DNA from: Bacteroidia bacterium
GTDB lineage: Bacteria; Bacteroidota; Bacteroidia; UKL13-3
DNA length: 64,000 nucleotides
Assembly (NCBI GenBank): GCA_023151275.1
Contig: JAKLJI010000014.1
Coordinates: 1-64,000 of the forward strand
Direction: 5' to 3'
Shown: piece after piece, positions 42,734 to 51,828 of the stretch
Numbering within the stretch: the first letter of the stretch is position 1
Layout: each line of letters starts with the position of its first letter
The notes under the pieces: model-generated
The model's input: the letters and a program-made list of their open reading frames with translations, nothing else
Told to the model about the DNA's origin: nothing
Database searches by the model: none
Program-made: the position numbers and the translations under genes

Positions 42734-45508
42734 CTATCTGGCAAAATCAAAGAGAATGGAAACATAGGCAAGCCTTCCAACACGTGGTCCGCCATAAACC
42801 TGAATGACCCGATTGTCGAGCAAATTGCTGGCCCCTAGCTTTACGGTTAACTTATCTTCAATAAAGGTCTTGTTCACTTGGGCATCAAGCATTCCGTAGG
42901 AAGGAACAAAGCCGGTAAATTGCGGAGAGCCTTCAAAATTAAACCCTTCCTGCCACTTCCAGTTGATGCTGTAACCTAGTCCATTCAGCTCTGATTTTCC
43001 CAATCGGATATCAATATCTCTTCCATTGACACCCAAATTGTATTTGTATTCAGGAGTATTGAAAGCCGGAATCAATTCATCGGTTGAGCCTCTTCTATCG
43101 AGCTTATTCCAACTGAAATTACCTGCAAAGCCGAGGTATTTTTGCCAGAAATAATTGAGACCAATGGAGAACCCTTGCGTGGTAACCATGTCTTTAGCAT
43201 TGGCAGAAACGCGATACACTTTAACAGAGTTCACAAGCGGAGAAGAGGCAGGCCAGTCCACATCAGCACCAATTTTATAGCCGATAAAATCAAAATACCA
43301 GCTGAAGTAATAGCTAAGGTCAACAAAGATTTTATCTGAGATATTTCCACGGTAACCAAACTCAAGGGTTCTTACACGTTCGGGCTTAATCGCCTCAACA
43401 TTGAAATATTTCAGTTTATCCCTTCCAAAGTTAAAGGCATCAATCATAGAACCAACAGTAACCAGGCTATCAAAGCCTTTCAGGTTCCCAAGCAAGGTAG
43501 CACGACCTACATTCAGATTGATGTATTGGTCTGTTAAGGTTGGATTACGAATGGCGGCACTAGCAGAAACCCGGATAACATGACTCTTGTGGGTATAAAC
43601 AGCGGTGGCAGCCGGTGAAAAGAGCAGGTTGAAGTTTTGGTTTTTATCGGCACGGGCCGTAACACTTACTTTAAGTTGATCATCAAAAAACTTGTTTTCA
43701 AGTCCCATATAAGCGCCACCTTCTTTGTTACTGATTCGTTGATCTGCAATGGTATCTAAGAAAATGGTACCTCTTGAATTGGGGGCATACAATCGGAAAC
43801 TAGCACCGGTGCGCACCTGAACTGTACCCAATAAAAACTGGTATTCGCCCATGGCATGGTAAAGTGCCGAACGGTCAAAAAATCGTGAACCACCTTCGCG
43901 GTTGGTAAGTCCAATAATGCTATTGAAAGCTGAATCAAACCGGTTTGTGCCCGGGATAAAGCGTGCAATACCGCCACGCTGGCCACTGTAGGAGGTATCA
44001 GTAATCATCCCATTTAACCAATGGTAATAGGAAAGCGAATCATAAAACTTCTCATACAAATAGGTATTCGCATAATCTTCATACCTCACTCCTGGAGGTT
44101 GCGAGCCAATTACCGGACGAATCGATTGAATCCTATTGAATATAAACCGGTTCCAGTTCTCTGCATAATCAATGGCCCAATTGTTATCGGTTTTGGCATA
44201 ATTCTGCAACAAAAGTGCTGTTGAGTAAGCATCATAACTTTTACCAGCATCCTCATTGGTGGCATATACCCGAACAAAGAATTTATTTTCCTGTCTGAAT
44301 TCAATTCTATTCTGGAAGAAGAAAATATCTTTCAAGCTGAAGCGGTTATCGCCTTGGTAAACGGTTGTTCCATTACCAAGATTGGATGAGAAAATGAGCT
44401 CTTTATTCTTCTTCACTTTCACATGAACGGCTGCATTAATCTTCAGGTTACGTGAATTATAATCCACCAAATCGGTTTCGTTGTACCCTTTTCTTAAGGC
44501 ATATCCATATCCCAGGTACGACAAACCGGTTTGCCTGAAACGGGAAGTGGAATACTCATCGCCATAGCGATTCACCGCATCATATCCACCCGGATTCCTG
44601 GGATTTACCGGCGATTGAATCGTGACATCTACATTATCGGCTTCCCAATCGCGAGCACTCATGGTGAAGAGATTCAATTTGTAAGCAACCTTTTCTTCGC
44701 CTTTTTTATTCTTGAAAACCTCAGCATAACGAATGGCAGTTTCAACCAATTTACGCTCTCCAAATCGCATTTGAACGCTTAATCCGGGAAATTGAAAAGG
44801 GCTTTTGCTTTGCATGTTAATTACCCCATTGAAGGCATTGGGACCGTAGTAAGCGCCACTTGCACCAACAATGAGGTCAACTTTCTGCACATCCAATTCC
44901 GAAGCACCCAAAAAATTACCAAGTGAAAAATTCAAACCAGGACTTTGGTTATCTACCCCGTCAATCAATTGGAGGGACCTTACAGGAGAAGTGCTATTGA
45001 AACCACGTGTATTAATAATCTTAAATCCAATACTTGCACTGGTCATATCAACTCCCTTCAAGTGGGCCAAGCCTTCGTAAAAATTTGCAGCCGGAGTTTC
45101 TTTAATCGCAATGGCATCCATGGTTTCCACCGTAAGCGGAGCTTGTTTTTGCTTTTCGGTAATGCGAGAGTCGGTAATTTTTACCTCTCCCAATTCCCGC
45201 GTATTTTCTTTTAGGCGAATCTGTAAAGGTTTATCAGCTGAGTTAACAACCAAATCCTGAGGCAAATAGCCAATATAGGAAATGGTGATAGTAACTGGAA
45301 GCTTAGCACCAGGCAATTTCAACAAAAAAGAACCTTCGTAATCGGTGCTTGCACCTATTTTAGTTCCTTTTTGAGAAACCGTTGCACCTATTAGTGCCTC
45401 GCCGGTTTTCTGGTCTTTAACTGTACCTTTTAGTGTTAAGGTTTGAGCCCTTAAAGCTAAGGCAGAAAACATTGCGAATAAAAACAGGAAGGTGTAAAGT
45501 TGTTTCAA
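42734..45508 (-). CDS. TonB-dependent outer-membrane receptor
   Basis: A receptor of about 924 residues. The TTG at 45508 opens a typical signal peptide (KQLYTFLFLFAMFSALALRAQ after the first Met); no ATG occurs upstream in frame and a longer frame adds a non-homologous leader. After the signal come a carboxypeptidase-regulatory-like domain (LKGTVKDQKTGEALIGATV), the TonB-box/plug region (VETMDAIAIKETPAANFYEGL, YYGPNAFNGVINMQSKSPF) and a large barrel ending in YVSILFDFAR. No SusD partner adjoins. The ligand cannot be told; the downstream surface hydrolase suggests a polymer-derived or ester substrate. Confidence 0.93.
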   Translation of the reverse strand: MKQLYTFLFLFAMFSALALRAQTLTLKGTVKDQKTGEALIGATVSQKGTKIGASTDYEGSFLLKLPGAKLPVTITISYIGYLPQDLVVNSADKPLQIRLKENTRELGEVKITDSRITEKQKQAPLTVETMDAIAIKETPAANFYEGLAHLKGVDMTSASIGFKIINTRGFNSTSPVRSLQLIDGVDNQSPGLNFSLGNFLGASELDVQKVDLIVGASGAYYGPNAFNGVINMQSKSPFQFPGLSVQMRFGERKLVETAIRYAEVFKNKKGEEKVAYKLNLFTMSARDWEADNVDVTIQSPVNPRNPGGYDAVNRYGDEYSTSRFRQTGLSYLGYGYALRKGYNETDLVDYNSRNLKINAAVHVKVKKNKELIFSSNLGNGTTVYQGDNRFSLKDIFFFQNRIEFRQENKFFVRVYATNEDAGKSYDAYSTALLLQNYAKTDNNWAIDYAENWNRFIFNRIQSIRPVIGSQPPGVRYEDYANTYLYEKFYDSLSYYHWLNGMITDTSYSGQRGGIARFIPGTNRFDSAFNSIIGLTNREGGSRFFDRSALYHAMGEYQFLLGTVQVRTGASFRLYAPNSRGTIFLDTIADQRISNKEGGAYMGLENKFFDDQLKVSVTARADKNQNFNLLFSPAATAVYTHKSHVIRVSASAAIRNPTLTDQYINLNVGRATLLGNLKGFDSLVTVGSMIDAFNFGRDKLKYFNVEAIKPERVRTLEFGYRGNISDKIFVDLSYYFSWYFDFIGYKIGADVDWPASSPLVNSVKVYRVSANAKDMVTTQGFSIGLNYFWQKYLGFAGNFSWNKLDRRGSTDELIPAFNTPEYKYNLGVNGRDIDIRLGKSELNGLGYSINWKWQEGFNFEGSPQFTGFVPSYGMLDAQVNKTFIEDKLTVKLGASNLLDNRVIQVYGGPRVGRLAYVSILFDFAR

Positions 45509-45621
45509 AATTGAAAATTTGGTCCAATAAACACCATTTGAACCAAAATGCAAAGCATTTTGCAAAATGTGCAAACGCAAGTTGACACATCAAAAAAGAA
45601 TCGGATTGAAATGCCGAAAAA

Positions 45622-46389
45622 TCAAAAACCAAAAAGCTTTTTTGCGTTCGAAGTTGTTATTTCAGCTACGGTGTGTAAACCTACAGATTTAAGCTCTGCC
45701 AATTTCCGGGCAACATCCAACAAATAATAACTTTCGTTTCGCTTTCCTCGGTGTGGAACCGGTGCCAGGTATGGAGCATCGGTTTCGAGAACTATATGTT
45801 CTAAGCCAATATCAGCAATCGCTTCCGGTAGGCCACCATTTTTGTAGGTAAGCACTCCACCAAGTCCAAGCAGAAATCCGGCATCAACTACTTGCTTTGC
45901 CTGAAAAGCATCTCCACTGAAGCAATGAAAAATTCCTCTAAGTTTGGGATGTTTCATTTCCTGAATGATAGAAATTACATCCTCATTGCTGTTTCTGGAG
46001 TGGATTACAATGGGTAAATCAAGCTGAATAGCCCACTGAATCTGCTTCTTAAACGCTGCTATTTGTTCGTTTTTGAACTCAGTACTCCAATAATAGTCCA
46101 ATCCAATCTCCCCTACTGCCCAGAACTTGCGCTTTTTGAACCATTTTTGAATTTGGAACAAATGCGATTCAACCTGAGCATCTACCGAACAGGGATGCAA
46201 GCCCATCATGGGAAAGCAATTGTTTGGAAAATCCCAAACCAAATCAAGCATGGGCTGGATTGATTCAACATCTACATTGGGAAGAAAAAGATACTCTACC
46301 CCATTTTTAATGGCGCGTTCAACACTCTCTTTGCGGTCGTTTTTGAATTGCTCTGAATAGAGATGGGTATGCGTATCTACAAATAACAT
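45622..46389 (-). CDS. TatD family metal-dependent hydrolase
   Basis: A 255-residue TIM-barrel enzyme with metal ligands in VDTHTHL (His7, His9), GEIGLDYYW (Glu), PIVIHSRNSNED (His), IFHCFSGD (His) and LETDAPYLAP (Asp). The family contains 3'-5' DNases and tRNA/D-aminoacyl hydrolases. Cytoplasmic, complete. It is divergent-free, lying between the TonB receptor and the glycosyltransferase on the same strand. Confidence 0.93.
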   Translation of the reverse strand: MLFVDTHTHLYSEQFKNDRKESVERAIKNGVEYLFLPNVDVESIQPMLDLVWDFPNNCFPMMGLHPCSVDAQVESHLFQIQKWFKKRKFWAVGEIGLDYYWSTEFKNEQIAAFKKQIQWAIQLDLPIVIHSRNSNEDVISIIQEMKHPKLRGIFHCFSGDAFQAKQVVDAGFLLGLGGVLTYKNGGLPEAIADIGLEHIVLETDAPYLAPVPHRGKRNESYYLLDVARKLAELKSVGLHTVAEITTSNAKKLFGF

Positions 46390-46410
46390 CCTGCAAAAGT
46401 AAGGAATTGC

Positions 46411-47532
46411 CTAGGAGTACGTCCGGTTTTTCCAATTCATTTTTGTAGGCCAGAGGTAAAATCCAAGCATAAATAATATGCTAAGCTGTTGATACAGTTC
46501 AAAAATGGGCCACAAATACCAAGGTGGAGAAACCTTAACCACCTTACACATGCGAAGCATAAATAAGGATTGAACACCAAACTTCATCAGCCAAACCACC
46601 AATGCTATTTTCAGGTGGACAAATAGCAGAACAAGCAATGCCGGAAAAAACAGTCCCTGAAGGCCGAAGATGAGCTTCCAAATTAGCGGCAACTCCTGAG
46701 CTCCAATCAACCAGCGTTTGCGTTGGTGCAGGAAACCTCTCAAGGATTTTTGTGCTGAAGAGCGATTAAGTCCATGAAAACCGGCATGGGTCTGTCCATC
46801 AAATCCAGCTTTATTGATGAATCGAAACAATTGAAAATCTTCGGTAACCGAAAAAGGAATATTGGCGTAACCACCCGATTTTTCGTAAGCCTCGCGGGTA
46901 AAGGCCATGTTGTTTCCAACGGCGGTGCTTTTTAGACCTAATTGCTCAAATGCGATTATATTTCCAAAACCCACCAGCCATTCCAGGTGTTGCATACGCT
47001 CAAAAAAAGGACCTCCATCTACCAAGGTAGCTTGACTTAATATACCAATCTGTGGCTTATCAAACAAAGGCCACATAGATTTTACCCAGGTAGGTTTAAC
47101 CTCAATATCGGCATCAGTAACCAATAAAAAGGAATGCTTAGCAGCTTTAACCAGATGAGCTAACACATTGGCTTTAGCCTTTGCATTGCCGTGTTGCTCG
47201 TTGATATACAAATACTTAAACCGACCATCGCCTGCAATTTCTTTTTGAATAATTGAAGCAGTTTCATCCTCCGATTGATCATCACCCATTAAGATTTCAA
47301 GCTTTCCTTCCGGATAATCAAGCTGCTTTAGGCTTTGAATGCAGTAAGCAATTTGATGAGCTTCATTGCGTGCGGGAACCAAAACACTTACGGCAGGCCA
47401 CTCCCGACCTGGCTTGGCATGGAGTTCAAGGGGAACATATCCCATTAAACCCGCAAGCAGCAACAACTGAACAAGCAGGTAAAGCGCAAGTAGAGAAATC
47501 AGAACTAAATCAAGCAAAACTAAGGCCGACAT
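46411..47532 (-). CDS. Glycosyltransferase family 2, membrane type
   Basis: A 373-residue GT-A enzyme. A membrane segment at the N-terminus (about 5-30) is followed by VSVLVPARNEAHQIAYC, LMGDDQSEDET (nucleotide-binding Asp), LVTDADIEVKPTW (DxD metal site) and HQRKRWLIGAQ (QxxRW), then several C-terminal helices. This pattern fits processive beta-glycan or glycolipid synthases with the cellulose/hyaluronan topology. It overlaps the polysaccharide deacetylase gene by 13 bases, suggesting a glycan that is first made and then deacetylated. Confidence 0.88.
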   Translation of the reverse strand: MSALVLLDLVLISLLALYLLVQLLLLAGLMGYVPLELHAKPGREWPAVSVLVPARNEAHQIAYCIQSLKQLDYPEGKLEILMGDDQSEDETASIIQKEIAGDGRFKYLYINEQHGNAKAKANVLAHLVKAAKHSFLLVTDADIEVKPTWVKSMWPLFDKPQIGILSQATLVDGGPFFERMQHLEWLVGFGNIIAFEQLGLKSTAVGNNMAFTREAYEKSGGYANIPFSVTEDFQLFRFINKAGFDGQTHAGFHGLNRSSAQKSLRGFLHQRKRWLIGAQELPLIWKLIFGLQGLFFPALLVLLFVHLKIALVVWLMKFGVQSLFMLRMCKVVKVSPPWYLWPIFELYQQLSILFMLGFYLWPTKMNWKNRTYS

Positions 47533-48134
47533 AAGGATTTAAATTGAAAACCTCTTGAGGCAAAATGCGCTAAAATTGGAGGAAGTATTGCTTTCAAATT
47601 GCTGTACGCCTTAACACTATCATGAAACACAAGAATAGAACCCGGCCCGGCACTTTTCATAGCCTCTATACTTTCCTCCCTATTCAAATCGGGCGCGTAA
47701 TCTCGCGAAAGGTGGCTCCACATGATGATTTCATAATCCTTCTTGAGCCCCTTTATTTGAGAAGGAGTTATTCTTCCATAGGGAGGCCTGAATAAACGGC
47801 CGGGAACAAACTCAGCAGCTTTTTGAATGTTTGAAAAGTACTGTTCGTTGCTGGTACTCCAACCTTTCAAGTGGTTGTAGGTGTGATTACCGAGCGCATG
47901 CCCGTTTTGAAGAATTTGCTGAATCATATCGGGGAACCTGAAGGCATTCTCGCCCACACAAAAAAAAGTAGCATGGGCATCAAATCGTTTTAACTCCTCA
48001 AGAACCCAAGCCGTTATCTCCGGGTGCGGACCATCATCAAAGGTTAAAAACAGAACTTTATCCTTTGTATCAACCTTCCATGTACATGAAGGAGCTAATC
48101 TTTGAAGAAAAAGGGGGAATGTGTATTTAAACAT
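47520..48134 (-). CDS. Polysaccharide deacetylase (NodB homology)
   Basis: A 204-residue NodB-type domain with motif 1 TFDDGPHPEI (Asp33, Asp34), motif 2 HALGNHTYNH (His84, His88), and motif 3 RPPYGRI. These form the metal site that removes N-acetyl groups from N-acetylglucosamine-containing polymers such as peptidoglycan, chitin or poly-GlcNAc. No clear signal peptide; it may act in the cytosol or be anchored by the short hydrophobic N-terminus. It overlaps the GT2 gene. Confidence 0.92.
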   Translation of the reverse strand: MFKYTFPLFLQRLAPSCTWKVDTKDKVLFLTFDDGPHPEITAWVLEELKRFDAHATFFCVGENAFRFPDMIQQILQNGHALGNHTYNHLKGWSTSNEQYFSNIQKAAEFVPGRLFRPPYGRITPSQIKGLKKDYEIIMWSHLSRDYAPDLNREESIEAMKSAGPGSILVFHDSVKAYSNLKAILPPILAHFASRGFQFKSLCRP

Positions 48135-48142
48135 TATTTTTG
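48135..48142 (+). promoter_or_regulatory. Candidate -7 box of the TolC-like gene
   Basis: TATTTTTG fits TAnnTTTG exactly and lies 24 bases before the ATG at 48167, in the divergent space with the deacetylase gene. A TTTG near 48101 is too far away to be a normal -33 partner. Confidence 0.45.
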
Positions 48143-48166
48143 CCAGCTGACCAAATTTTTACAAGC

Positions 48167-49624
48167 ATGCTGCGTCAAATATCAAAAAAAACAGGTGTAT
48201 TCCACATTTTGATGCTGGGAGCATTGGTTAATACCATGGCCCAATCAGGCAAAACCTATAGTTTACAGGAATGCATTGAACAGGCTTTGGCCACAAATAT
48301 TACAGTGCAGCAGCAAAATTTGATGAAGCAATCTACTCAGGCAGATTACTTACAAAGTAGAATGGCCGCACTTCCTAATTTAAATGCGAGCCTTAGCAAC
48401 AGTTGGCAAACAGGTTTTGCAATTAATCCAGAAAGTAACGCTGCCCAAAACAACCAATCATTTCGAACCAATTCGGTTGGAGCAAATTCAAGCATTGTAT
48501 TGTTTAATGGGTTTCAAACCAGCAACACTATTCGTCTTCAACAATCCAACCTTAAGGCGACAGGCCAAGATTTGGAAACAACAAAAAACAATATCATGCT
48601 AAATATTAGCAATGCTTATTTGAATGTGTTGCTGAATATTGAGCTAAAGAATGCAGCAATGGCTAGGGTTGAAGCAAGCAAAGCCCAGGTGGAACGGCAG
48701 AAAAAAATGTACGAATTGGGAAGTGTAAATAAAAGTCGCTACCTGCAACTAAAAGCTCAACTCGCTGCAGAGGAATTAAATCTAACCAATGCACAAAACA
48801 GCGTAACCCAAGCCTATTTGGAATTGTGGCTGTTGATGAATATTCAACCTAACGCTGAAAATGCAATTGCTCCCATGAAAGACTTGACGGCATTAACCGA
48901 TAAAATGGGAGCCGAAGCCCTAAAACCGGAGCAGATTTTTGAAGAATTCACGCAAAAAAGTCCTGAAATAAAAGCTGCCTCTTACCGCATACGTAGTTCT
49001 GAACTCCAGCGATTCGTTGCAATGGGAGGTCGCTCACCACGTCTTTCATTGAGTGCTGGACTAAACTCTTTCTACACCACGCAAAGTTTACAACCCATAG
49101 GAAGCCCTGTGTTAACCAATAGAACCTTGGGCTATTGGGACAACAATGGAACCTTAATCCCTGTTTTCACAGCATTTCCAAGCTATTCCGGTTACGAAAC
49201 AACCCCATTTAAAACACAGTTTGATAGAAACTTGGGTACAAACCTCTCCTTGAATTTGAGTGTACCTGTTTTCAATGGATGGAGTGTTAACACCAATATC
49301 CAAAAGGCAAGGATAAACCACGAAAATGCGAAACTGAACGACAAACAAACCCGTCAAACTGTATTTCGGAATATTAGTCAGGCGCATACAAGTATGCTTG
49401 CAGCGCGGAAACGTTTTGAATCGAACGAGGCAAATTATGCGGCTAACAAAGAAGCATTTGAACTAGCTGAGAAGCAATTTGAACTTGGCGCCTTAAACAT
49501 GGCCGATTATTTAAACACAAAAAATAGTTTTATTCGTGCCGAAGCTGAATTTACCCAAGCACGTTATGAATTGATTTTCAGAAGAAAGGTTCTGGATTTT
49601 TACATTGGAAATCCTCTATACTAA
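48167..49624 (+). CDS. TolC family outer-membrane efflux protein
   Basis: A 485-residue TolC-like protein: signal peptide ending at TMAQ, then the first outer membrane efflux repeat (SLQECIEQALATNITVQQ) and a second repeat starting near residue 270, with long coiled helices and ARYELIFRRKVLDFYIG at the end. It should form the trimeric outer-membrane channel of an efflux or secretion pump with the adaptor encoded 6 bases downstream. The ATG at 48167 is preferred over an earlier non-ATG start because it begins the signal peptide. Confidence 0.93.
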   Translation: MLRQISKKTGVFHILMLGALVNTMAQSGKTYSLQECIEQALATNITVQQQNLMKQSTQADYLQSRMAALPNLNASLSNSWQTGFAINPESNAAQNNQSFRTNSVGANSSIVLFNGFQTSNTIRLQQSNLKATGQDLETTKNNIMLNISNAYLNVLLNIELKNAAMARVEASKAQVERQKKMYELGSVNKSRYLQLKAQLAAEELNLTNAQNSVTQAYLELWLLMNIQPNAENAIAPMKDLTALTDKMGAEALKPEQIFEEFTQKSPEIKAASYRIRSSELQRFVAMGGRSPRLSLSAGLNSFYTTQSLQPIGSPVLTNRTLGYWDNNGTLIPVFTAFPSYSGYETTPFKTQFDRNLGTNLSLNLSVPVFNGWSVNTNIQKARINHENAKLNDKQTRQTVFRNISQAHTSMLAARKRFESNEANYAANKEAFELAEKQFELGALNMADYLNTKNSFIRAEAEFTQARYELIFRRKVLDFYIGNPLY

Positions 49625-49630
49625 ACACCC

Positions 49631-50983
49631 ATGGCAAAGAAAAATAACCGTATTTATTGGATTTTGGGCGGCTCGGTTGGTGTGCTGCTGTTGTTTGCAA
49701 TCATTGGAAAGAAAGCCGGATGGATTGGAAAGAACGAAGGCACAAAAGTAACCGCAGAGGAAGCCATTGAACGGACACTGATGGAAACTGTATCAGCCAA
49801 CGGTAGAGTTCAACCTGAGAAAGAAGTAAAGATAAGTTCCGACGTTTCAGGAGAAATCATGGAACTGTATGTTAAAGAAGGGGATTCTGTGGTTGTTGGC
49901 AAATTGCTCGCAAGAATTGACCCTGAATTGTACCAGTCTGCACTTGACCGTTCGGAAGCCTCGTTGAACAATACACGCGCATCGCTGGCAAGCACCCGTG
50001 CACGTTTGGTTCAGGCCCAGGCACGATTCAATGAATTGAGCAAAGCCTATGAACGCAATCAAAATTTATACAAACAGAAACTTATTTCAGATGCAGAAAT
50101 TGAAACCGCCAAAAGCACTTATGAGAATGCAAAAGCAGAAGTAGAAGCGGCTAAACAAAGCATCCTTGCCGGTGAATTCAGTGTAAAAAGCTTTGAAGCC
50201 GGAGTGAAAGAAGCCCGAAAAAACCTCAGCAGAACAAATATTTATGCTCCGGTAAGTGGTATTGTTTCTAAGTTGAGTGTTGAACAAGGTGAACGCGTGG
50301 TTGGAACTTCTCAAATGGCCGGTACAGAAATGATGCGCATTGCCAATCTAAACGACATGGAAGTTAGTGTAGATGTGAATGAAAACGACATTGTGAAGGT
50401 TGGACTTGGAGATACCAGTTCCATTGAAGTAGATGCCTATCCTAACCGAAAATTCAAAGGTGTGGTAACTGAAATAGCCAATAGTGCAAGCACCAATGCG
50501 GCTACAACTTCAGACCAGGTGACCAACTTCGTGGTTAAAATCAGAATCTTGAGAAGCTCATACGCAGATTTAAGCAAAAAATTCGGGCGTAGAAAATCAG
50601 TATTTAGACCCGGAATGAGTGCAAGCGTTGAAGTTCAAACAGAGCGGGTTGACAATGCGTTGAGCATTCCAATTGAAGCAGTAAGCATACGTGATATCTC
50701 AGCTCTTGACACAACAGAAAACAAAGACTCAGAAAAACCTTCCCTTTCATTGGAAAAGAAAAATGAAGATGTTGAGGTGGTTTTTGTAATCGACAACAAC
50801 AAGGCTTCGATTCGGAAAGTAAAGACTGGTGTTCAAGACGATAAGCATATTCAAATTCTTGCAGGATTAACCAAAGGGGACCAGGTAATTTCAGGACCTT
50901 ATAGTTTGATATCAAAGACCATGAAGCATGGCGATAAGGTGACCAAGGTGAAGAAAGAAGAACTCTACGAGAAAAAAGAATAA
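49631..50983 (+). CDS. Efflux periplasmic adaptor (MacA/HlyD-like)
   Basis: A 450-residue membrane-fusion protein with one N-terminal membrane helix, the biotinyl-lipoyl half (VSGEIMELYVKEGDSVVVGK), a long coiled-coil hairpin (about 95-200), the second half (NIYAPVSGIVSKLSVEQGERVV), a beta barrel (about 250-340) and a membrane-proximal domain. It links an inner-membrane transporter to the TolC channel. In Bacteroidota a MacB-like permease/ATPase often follows; here a strong terminator follows, and the transporter must be encoded elsewhere. A separate MacB/LolD-type ATPase lies at 18.6-19.3 kb without a permease. Confidence 0.93.
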   Translation: MAKKNNRIYWILGGSVGVLLLFAIIGKKAGWIGKNEGTKVTAEEAIERTLMETVSANGRVQPEKEVKISSDVSGEIMELYVKEGDSVVVGKLLARIDPELYQSALDRSEASLNNTRASLASTRARLVQAQARFNELSKAYERNQNLYKQKLISDAEIETAKSTYENAKAEVEAAKQSILAGEFSVKSFEAGVKEARKNLSRTNIYAPVSGIVSKLSVEQGERVVGTSQMAGTEMMRIANLNDMEVSVDVNENDIVKVGLGDTSSIEVDAYPNRKFKGVVTEIANSASTNAATTSDQVTNFVVKIRILRSSYADLSKKFGRRKSVFRPGMSASVEVQTERVDNALSIPIEAVSIRDISALDTTENKDSEKPSLSLEKKNEDVEVVFVIDNNKASIRKVKTGVQDDKHIQILAGLTKGDQVISGPYSLISKTMKHGDKVTKVKKEELYEKKE

Positions 50984-50985
50984 TT

Positions 50986-51016
50986 AAAAGGTTGGACTTC
51001 GGTTCAACCTTTTTTG
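50986..51016 (+). terminator. Rho-independent terminator after the adaptor gene
   Basis: A 12-bp stem AAAAGGTTGGAC / GTTCAACCTTTT with one G-T pair, capped by TTCG (a C-UUCG-G tetraloop in RNA), followed by a T-run. It begins 3 bases after the stop codon. Confidence 0.93.
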
Positions 51017-51113
51017 TATGAAGGGAATGGATAAAAACCTATTTTCCTTAAGTGAAGGTCATTCGCTATACTTGCAGCTGAGCAGATTTGCATAGCAATC
51101 AATAATTTACTGA

Positions 51114-51827
51114 ATGGCATTACTTTCTATTATCATTCCGGCCTACAACGAAGCCAAAACCATCCACAAAATCCTGGAAAAAGTAGATGCCGTTAAGCTA
51201 ATCAATCAACTAGAGAAAGAAATAATCATCGTAAACGATTGCTCATCGGACAATACGGTAGAGGTGGTGCGTCAGCTTATGAATTCGTACCCCGAAATAC
51301 GCTTATTGGAACATCCAATAAACCAAGGTAAGGGTGCGGCAATTCACACGGGAATAAAGGAGGCAAAAGGTGATTATATTATCATTCAGGATGCCGACTT
51401 GGAATACGACCCTACTGAATACAATATTCTACTTAAACCCATTTTAGATGGATTTGCAGATGTTGTTTATGGGTCGCGGTTTATGGGAGGAAAACCTCAC
51501 CGCATTCTTTTCTTCTGGCATTCCATTGGAAATGGGGTATTGACCTTTTTGTCGAATATGTTCACCAACCTCAACCTTACCGATATGGAAACCTGCTACA
51601 AGTTATTCAGGTCGTCTTACTTGAAAGGTTTAACATTAAGCGAAAAACGCTTTGGATTTGAGCCGGAGGTGACCGCAAAAATCAGCCGAATTCCAAATAT
51701 ACGGATTTATGAAGTAGGAATTTCGTACTACGGAAGGACCTATGCAGAAGGAAAAAAAATCAATTGGAAAGATGGATTTCGAGCCATATTCTGTATTTTA
51801 AAATATGGCATGTTAAAGATGAATTAA
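51114..51827 (+). CDS. Glycosyltransferase family 2, polyprenyl-phosphate mannosyltransferase-like
   Basis: A 237-residue GT2 enzyme without membrane helices: [45 protein letters not shown] (DxD), VVYGSRF and a C-terminal [13 protein letters not shown]. This is the dolichyl-phosphate mannose synthase (DPM1) type, which charges polyprenyl phosphate with a sugar. The membrane protein next door starts one base after its stop and may use the lipid-linked sugar on the periplasmic side. Confidence 0.92.
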   Translation: MALLSIIIPAYNEAKTIHKILEKVDAVKLINQLEKEIIIVNDCSSDNTVEVVRQLMNSYPEIRLLEHPINQGKGAAIHTGIKEAKGDYIIIQDADLEYDPTEYNILLKPILDGFADVVYGSRFMGGKPHRILFFWHSIGNGVLTFLSNMFTNLNLTDMETCYKLFRSSYLKGLTLSEKRFGFEPEVTAKISRIPNIRIYEVGISYYGRTYAEGKKINWKDGFRAIFCILKYGMLKMN

Positions 51828-51828
51828 C

